A DNA stretch of 64,000 nucleotides from Gonatopus flavifemur (Eukaryota > Arthropoda > Insecta > Hymenoptera > Dryinidae): contig JAFFJZ010000026.1 of the NCBI GenBank assembly GCA_018340375.1, positions 2,170,001-2,234,000 of the forward strand, read 5' to 3'. The notes under the pieces were generated by a model that worked only from the letters and a program-made list of their open reading frames with translations, ran no database searches and had not been told where the DNA came from. Position numbers and translations under genes: made by a program. Of the stretch, positions 58,130 to 64,000 are shown in pieces (position 1 is the stretch's first letter; the number at the start of each line of letters is the position of its first letter).

Positions 58130-59840
58130 CTGCTTTTATACAGATATATGATATATCTGCATCTTACCTGTTTTTCCTTCATCCACCTGTAATTCTACTC
58201 GAAGAATCTAGGGATTCATTATCAATTGAATCCACTTTGTAATCTGTAATGCCAATTGATAGTGGTGATAGCAAACTCACAGATTTATGGTATATTCGCT
58301 TCATTTTGTTTCTTTCTCATCCCCCTGAAACACTACGCAAAGAATCTGATACCATCATCGGATAGATCTGTGATATATCCACTGCACTTTTGCCTTTTCT
58401 TCGTTCGACTATGAGGTCACCAAATGAGATTGACAGTGACAATAGCTAGCATACAAATTTGTGATACGTCTGCTTCATTTCTGCTTCGTCTCCAGCCACC
58501 TATGATTCTACTCCAAGGAAATGATGAGCCCAGCATGTTGTAAGAATCTGTGGCATATCTACTGTGTTTTCGCCTTTGAAAAAATCGCTTTGATATACTT
58601 CAGTGTGACTAAAGTAACTGGTGACCAACTTCAACTTCTACCGTTGGTCAAACTATTCACATCTCTTTGAGGTTTTGTCATGAACTTCACTCTCTAAAAA
58701 CTTTTTATATTTCATTGGGGTTTTTTGATGAATTCCCCTTTCCGATTATAAGTGATGATTCAGTTATTGATTCATTACATAATCTTTAATCATCCATTTC
58801 ATGCCATTCATTATCAATTGAATCCACTTTGTAATCTGTAATCCATACATTCAATACAAAATTTCCACAAGACCGCCTATATGAAATTGATAGTGGTGGT
58901 AGACGACGTACAGGTCTATGGTATATTCGCTGCTTTTTCGTGTTTTCTTATATACCTGTGATACTACTCAAGCAATCCGATAACAACTCTTGGTCAAGAA
59001 AGTATCAGGCCAATGAAGAAAGACAAAAACGACGAAAATATACCACTCGATCTGTACGTCGTCCACCACCACTATCCATTTCATTTAGGCAATTTCATAG
59101 GCAATTTTGTATTGAATGGATAAACTACAGATTATAAAGTGGATTCAATTGATAATGAATGGCATGAAACGGATGATTAAAGATTATGTAACGAATCAAC
59201 AATTGAATCATCGCTTATAATCAGAAAGTGGAATTCATCAAATATCAAATATAATCAGAACGTGGAATCATTCAAAAACCCCAATGCAGTATGAACAATT
59301 TTTAGAATGAGAAGTTCATGACACAACCTCAATGAGATATAAGAAGTTTGAAAAACGTTGAAGGTTGAAGTTGGTCTCCAGGCACTTTAGTTACATTGAA
59401 GTATATCAAATATTTTAAATCAAAACTATTAATTCAACAAAACGATTTGTCTAGAGGCAAAAGCACAGCAGATATACCACAGATCTTGACGACATACTGG
59501 ACTCATCAGTTTCTCGGAGTAGAATCACAAGTGGATGGAGACAAAGCAGAAATGAAGCAGACGAATCATAAATTTGTACGCTAGCTATTTAGCTAGACGA
59601 TAGCTGTCACTATCAATTCCATTCAGTGGCCTCTTAGTCGAGTAAAGCGAAGGCGAGAGTGCAGTGAATATATCATAGATCTATCCGATACTATTATTAG
59701 ATTCATCGAATACCATTACAGGTGGATGAAGATGAAACAAAATAAAGCAAATATACCATAGATCTGTATGTTAGCTACCAATACTATGAATTTCATTCAT
59801 ATTCAAGAATCCGATAACAGCCTTTGTCAAAGAAACCTAC
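58130..59840. repeat. Imperfect inverted repeat, arms ~850 bp, axis near 58,985
   Basis: Matching inverted segments include 58,790-58,850 against 59,125-59,185 (TTATCAATTGAATCCACTTT) and 58,630-58,700 against 59,330-59,385. Arms also contain direct repeats of a GGTATATTCGCTTCATTTTG word. Ends were not fixed. Confidence 0.65.
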
Positions 59841-60099
59841 TGAATCTTGTACAATGTTCTAGTTGAAGTCAATGCAGTAGAATGTAGTTCATGTTGTTGT
59901 TGTTGTAGTCAATGTAGTTGATTGATGTCTGATTCTGAATCAAATTTGGTTAGATTCAATGGACTGTTCCATTAGATAATACTCTTCATCAAAACTACAA
60001 AGACAATAACATTATATTAAACGTACCTTTTCTTACCAGACATCTCTTTATGGTTTTCTCTCTGAAGAGAGATGAAAAAGATTCGGAACAGTTATTTTA

Positions 60100-60770
60100 G
60101 AGCTTAGGTATTCAGTTGAGCTTAAGTATAGTCATTGTCGATCAGGGTATGCAGGGAGGACAATGTTTCATTCATTCACTTCTCTCGGAGCAGGCTCAAT
60201 ATCATCTGTTTCATTATTTGCTCATGATTCTATTGGGAAATAGTATAGATCAGTGGACTGTCCATCAAGGGTATGGTATATCCACTATAATTTTACCTGT
60301 AAAGAAATAGCGAATAAACTTGAATACTTCTCAAGCAAGCTCGGTATGATCTTTCCCATCAATTGTCTACGATCCTAATTGGAGAAATTGACAGTAACTG
60401 GCTGTCCGTCAGGAGTTATGATATATCCGTCATGTTTTGGCCTATAGAATGATTGCGAATCAATTTGAATCATTCCCCTTGAGCATACTCCGTATGATCC
60501 ATTCGATCATCTGCCAACGACTCCAGTAGGAGGGTAGGACAGTAGCGGACTGTCCATGAAGGAATTATGACGTATCCGATATGCTCTCGCCTCAGAATTT
60601 ATAAATTTGAATTATTTTCCATGACTAAACCTTGTATGATTTTCTATGATTCGTCTCTGGTTCCGGTTAGAACCACCAGTAGCAAACTATCCGTCACGGA
60701 TTATGATATATCCGCTATGCTTTTGCCTGTAAAGGAATCTTGCATTTCATGAATAATCCATCATACAGAG
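60100..60770. repeat. Diverged tandem modules, ~125-150 bp
   Basis: Four to five modules share GACTGTCCATCAAGG-, TTATGATATATCCGC- and TTTTGCCTGTAAAG-like words. They are related in part to the 58-59 kb repeat. 60,771-61,157 shows nothing but AT-rich sequence. Confidence 0.6.
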
Positions 60771-61157
60771 CTTACCTGTGTATATTCCAATTTTCTGAAT
60801 GTAGCAAATGGATTTATTTATACCTTTTTCAAACTTTCTCTTTTTTTTTTACAAATAACCTCTTCATCATTTATTCATTCATTAATTCATGAATTTTTTG
60901 AAGTAATATATAAGAGTATATATAATTCCAAGTTGTTTATTTATGTTTCATTGTTCTGAATGACCTGTAGTAATGTAGTCACCTGTAATTTAATTATTCT
61001 TTTAATATTTCAATAACCTATCAACACATCGCCTCATTGACAAGTTATATTTGTTCACGTATTTACAATGTATAAACCTGTAGTAATCTGTAATAATAAT
61101 GTAGTCACCTGTAATTCATTCATCTTTTGATTATTCTTTTAATATTTTAATAACCTA

Positions 61158-62828
61158 CCCTGGTCAAAAAAACTAAACAAACCTAAACAAAAAATTCTTT
61201 TTATGAGTACTTCCGACGTACTAGGTGTTTTTGTCTCGGAAATTTCATAACTAAAACTAAACCTTTGATTGAGGAGTTACTTTCGGATAAAGGCAATCAA
61301 CGGCTTTCCGATTGTTTCAGTATTTCATTGATCAATTCACTTAGGTGCATTTCAAGTTTTGATGAAACAATTTTTTTCCGCTCACTTCCGCAATTGAGGA
61401 ACTGGATTTTTTAGGTTTCGTTCCGCATTTGGAAAAATAATTTATTTGAAATTCAACATCGGATTTACCAATAACTGGAGCAAAAATAAAAATGAAAATT
61501 CATTCAAACACTCGATATCTTCTGTGAATTTGTGGACACCAAAATTGGTGCATTCCACTTGGTAATGAGGATAAATAAATTCATTCCTACCTAAAGGGGA
61601 TTTGAACACTTACCGAACCTATCTACCTACAAGACCTACCTACTTAACCTCTAAGCTATCCTAACACGCTGCTCCAAGGGCAAATATTGTCTCAGATATT
61701 GTACAGCTGATCAGAAGTTTGATCACGCATGCGTCATTCTGTTTCGGTTCATTTCCGTGTAGATGCAAGAAAACTGTTTCCATGCATTTCCGATTTATTT
61801 CCGCACGAATATACTTGGAGGTACTTACGTTTACTGACCGCGTGGATGATTTCTTATTACTTAGATACATCTTAGGTTCCAATCTGTTTAGGTGTACTTA
61901 TGAAAAATCGGAAATGAAATTTTGAAAAGTGTTTACGTATACTGTGAATTAATTTACTTCCGCGACTTTATGCTGAGACCTAAAGAGAATACTTCGGTTT
62001 ACTGATGCTTTCTTTCCGGCTCGATGAACTTGGAAGAAGTTATGAATAATATGCACATACTGTTTTTCTATTACTTGGGAGTATTTGAGGTTCTACTCTA
62101 CTTCCGTTCACTTATGAAAAATCAGAAATGAAATTTTGAAAAGTGTTCACGTATACTGTGAATGAATTCACTTCCGCGACTTTACGCTGAGGCCTAAAGA
62201 GAATACTTCGGTTTATTTATGCTTTGTTTCCGCACTGATGAACTTGGGTGGAGTTATGAATAAAATGCATATAATGTCTTCCTATCACTTGGGAACATTT
62301 TAGGTTCCCATCTGCTTTCGTTCACTTATGAAAAATCGAAAATGAAATTTCGACAAATGTGTACGCATACTGTGAACTAATTCACTTCCGCGACTTTACG
62401 CTGAGACCTAAAGAGGATACTTCGGTTTATTTATGTTTTGTTTCCGCACCGATGAACTTGGGAGGAGTTATGAATAATATGCATATAATGTCTTCCTATT
62501 AGTTGGGAACATTTTAGGTTCCCATCTGCTTCCGTTCACTTGTGAAAAATCGGAAATGAAATTTCGAATAGTGTTTACGCGGTGTTTTGAATAGGGTTTA
62601 GCGAGCGGGAGAAATTTGTTTCGTCAAAACTTGAAATGCACCTAAGTGAATTGATCAATGAAATACTGAAAGAATCGGAAAACCGTTGATTGCCTTCATC
62701 CGGAAGTAACTCCTAAATCAAAGGTTTAGTTTTAGTTATGAAATTTCCGAGATAAAAACACCTAGTAAGTCGGAAGTAGCCATAAAAAAATTTTTTTGTT
62801 TAGGTTTGTTTAGTCTTTTTGACCAGGG
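61158..62828. mobile_element. 1.67-kb foldback, CCCTGGTCAAAAA ends
   Basis: TIRs of about 190 bp (CCCTGGTCAAAAAAACTAAA; GTTTTTGTCTCGGAAATTTC). Inside, a ~212-bp unit is repeated about 3.3 times from 61,868 to 62,575 (TTCACTTCCGCGACTTTA, GAGACCTAAAGAG). Flanks are TA and AT, so no exact duplication. No coding domain. Confidence 0.75.
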
Positions 62829-63231
62829 ATCAGGTCACATGACACCGTTAACATTTTTCAAAATTTTCTTTCCGATTTTTCATAAGTACACCTGAACAGA
62901 TTGGAACCTAAGATACAACTAAGTAATTAGAAGCCATCTACGCGGTCAGTAAACTTGACTACGCCCAAATATATCCGTGCGAAAATGAATCGGAAATGCA
63001 TGGAAACAGTTTTCTTGCACCTACGCGGAAATGAACGGAACCATAGTTTAGTGCAAGTCATACGTAAGTAAACCTAAACTCTTTACGTGTGGATTGCGGA
63101 AATCGGCGGAATCAATTATCATGTGGAAGAAAATCCCAAGTAGAAACTCCCTACATGTGTAAAATCTTCGTTCGGAAGTACTCGGAAGGGATCCTAAGTG
63201 ATTTGAAAACATCTACTTCAAAAATATTTAG
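62829..63231. repeat. Inverted copy of part of the 61,690-61,930 interior
   Basis: Shares GGAAACAGTTTTCTTGCA, CGGAAATGCATGGAAAC and GGTTCCAATCTGTTTAGGTG (as complements) with the preceding element, so the cluster was built by duplication of larger units. Confidence 0.65.
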
Positions 63232-64000
63232 CCCTGGTCAAGAAAACTAAACAAAAAATTTTTTTACGACTACTTCCGACTTACTAGGAGTTTTTGTCTC
63301 GGAAATTTCATAACTAGAACTAAACCTTCGATTCAGAAGTTACTTCTGGATGAAGGCAATCAACGGTTTTCCGATTGTTTCAGTATTTCATTGATCAATT
63401 CACTTAGGTGCATTTCAAGTTTTGATGAAACAAATTTCTCCCGCTCGCTAAACACTATTCAAAACACCGCGTAAACACTATTCAAAATTTCATTTCCGAT
63501 TTTTCACAAGTGAACGGAAGCAGATGGGAACCTAAAATGTTCCCGAGTAATAGGAAGACATTATATGCATTTTATTCATAACTCCTCCCAAGTTCATCAG
63601 TGCGGTAACAAAGCATAAATAAACCGAAGTATCCTGTTTAGGTCTCAGCGTAAAGTCGCGGAAGTGAATTAATTTACAGTATACGTAAACACTTTTCAAA
63701 ATTTCATTTCTGATTTTTCATGAGTGAACGGAAGCAGATTGGAACCTAAAATGTTCCCAAGTGATAGGAAGACATTATGTGCACAGCATTCATAACCGTT
63801 CCTAAACTTATTGGTTCGCAAATAGAGTGGAAGTGTACGGAAACAGTTTTTTTACTTCCACACGGAAATAAACGGAATCACAGTATAGTCCAAATAATAC
63901 CTAAGTAAACCTAAACTGCCTACGTGTGTAGTGCGGAAGCCGGCGGAATCAACTGTGAGTCGGAAAAGAATCCTAAGTGATTGGAAACTCTCTACTTGTG
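63232..64000. mobile_element. Second CCCTGGTCAA foldback, runs off the window
   Basis: Starts CCCTGGTCAAGAAAACTAAA and follows the same left TIR as 61,158. From about 63,450 it carries the 212-bp units in reverse orientation. The right end is outside the window. Confidence 0.7.

Overview
This is AT-rich, intron-era eukaryotic DNA from an animal, most likely an insect. The evidence is a single SLC22/organic-cation-transporter exon with good splice sites, mellifera-type mariner, RTE and I-like LINEs, a Ty3/gypsy remnant, and very many terminal-inverted-repeat (TIR) elements. I see no tRNA, rRNA, CRISPR or bacterial-style operon. Apart from the one exon, almost every coding stretch belongs to a transposable element, and most are broken.

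Layout. 0-6.1 kb: a Tc1/IS630-type transposon (1167-4249) whose transposase is split by three smaller elements, then a 1.85-kb near-perfect palindrome (4264-6116). 6.1-9.3 kb: a decayed RTE LINE on the minus strand. 9.6-14.8 kb: a Ty3/gypsy pol/LTR remnant pierced by at least four insertions, including a Russian-doll nest of one MITE family (family A, CCCAAGCAGC ends).

14,826-45,133: the centrepiece, a 30.3-kb foldback transposon flanked by a perfect 9-bp target duplication (CCTAATAAT). Nearly all of it folds back about an axis near 24.96 kb. Its outer arms are almost identical inverted repeats. Inside these lie arrays of a ~163-bp unit (2.4 kb on the left, 4.9 kb on the right) rich in a GTTTGTACCT motif. 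The left arm carries a 3.5-kb minus-strand gene that reads as one frame with a few stop sites: an MULE/NOF-like DDE transposase followed by a ubiquitin-specific-protease-like cysteine peptidase. The right arm keeps only the first codons of that gene. The overall design matches the Drosophila FB-NOF foldback class but is larger. The right arm has since collected an I-like LINE with 13-bp duplications (26,020-32,509), a mariner with one stop (33,715-35,007), a deleted mariner (25,273-25,823) and a 1.1-kb hairpin built from CGATGCTACATA words (35,350-36,477). Each has a recognisable empty site in the left arm.

45-64 kb: apparently gene-poor DNA with the SLC22 exon at 49,454-49,720, more MITEs, a 4.1-kb TIR element full of internal arrays (51,085-55,173), a 1.1-kb palindrome (56,055-57,138), a diffuse inverted repeat (58.1-59.8 kb) and a cluster of CCCTGGTCAA foldbacks running off the window end. 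A recurring theme is a set of sequence-unrelated elements that all end in CCC...GGG and make 2-bp duplications of free sequence. Superfamily assignments rest on reading motifs and target duplications by eye; no database search was run.
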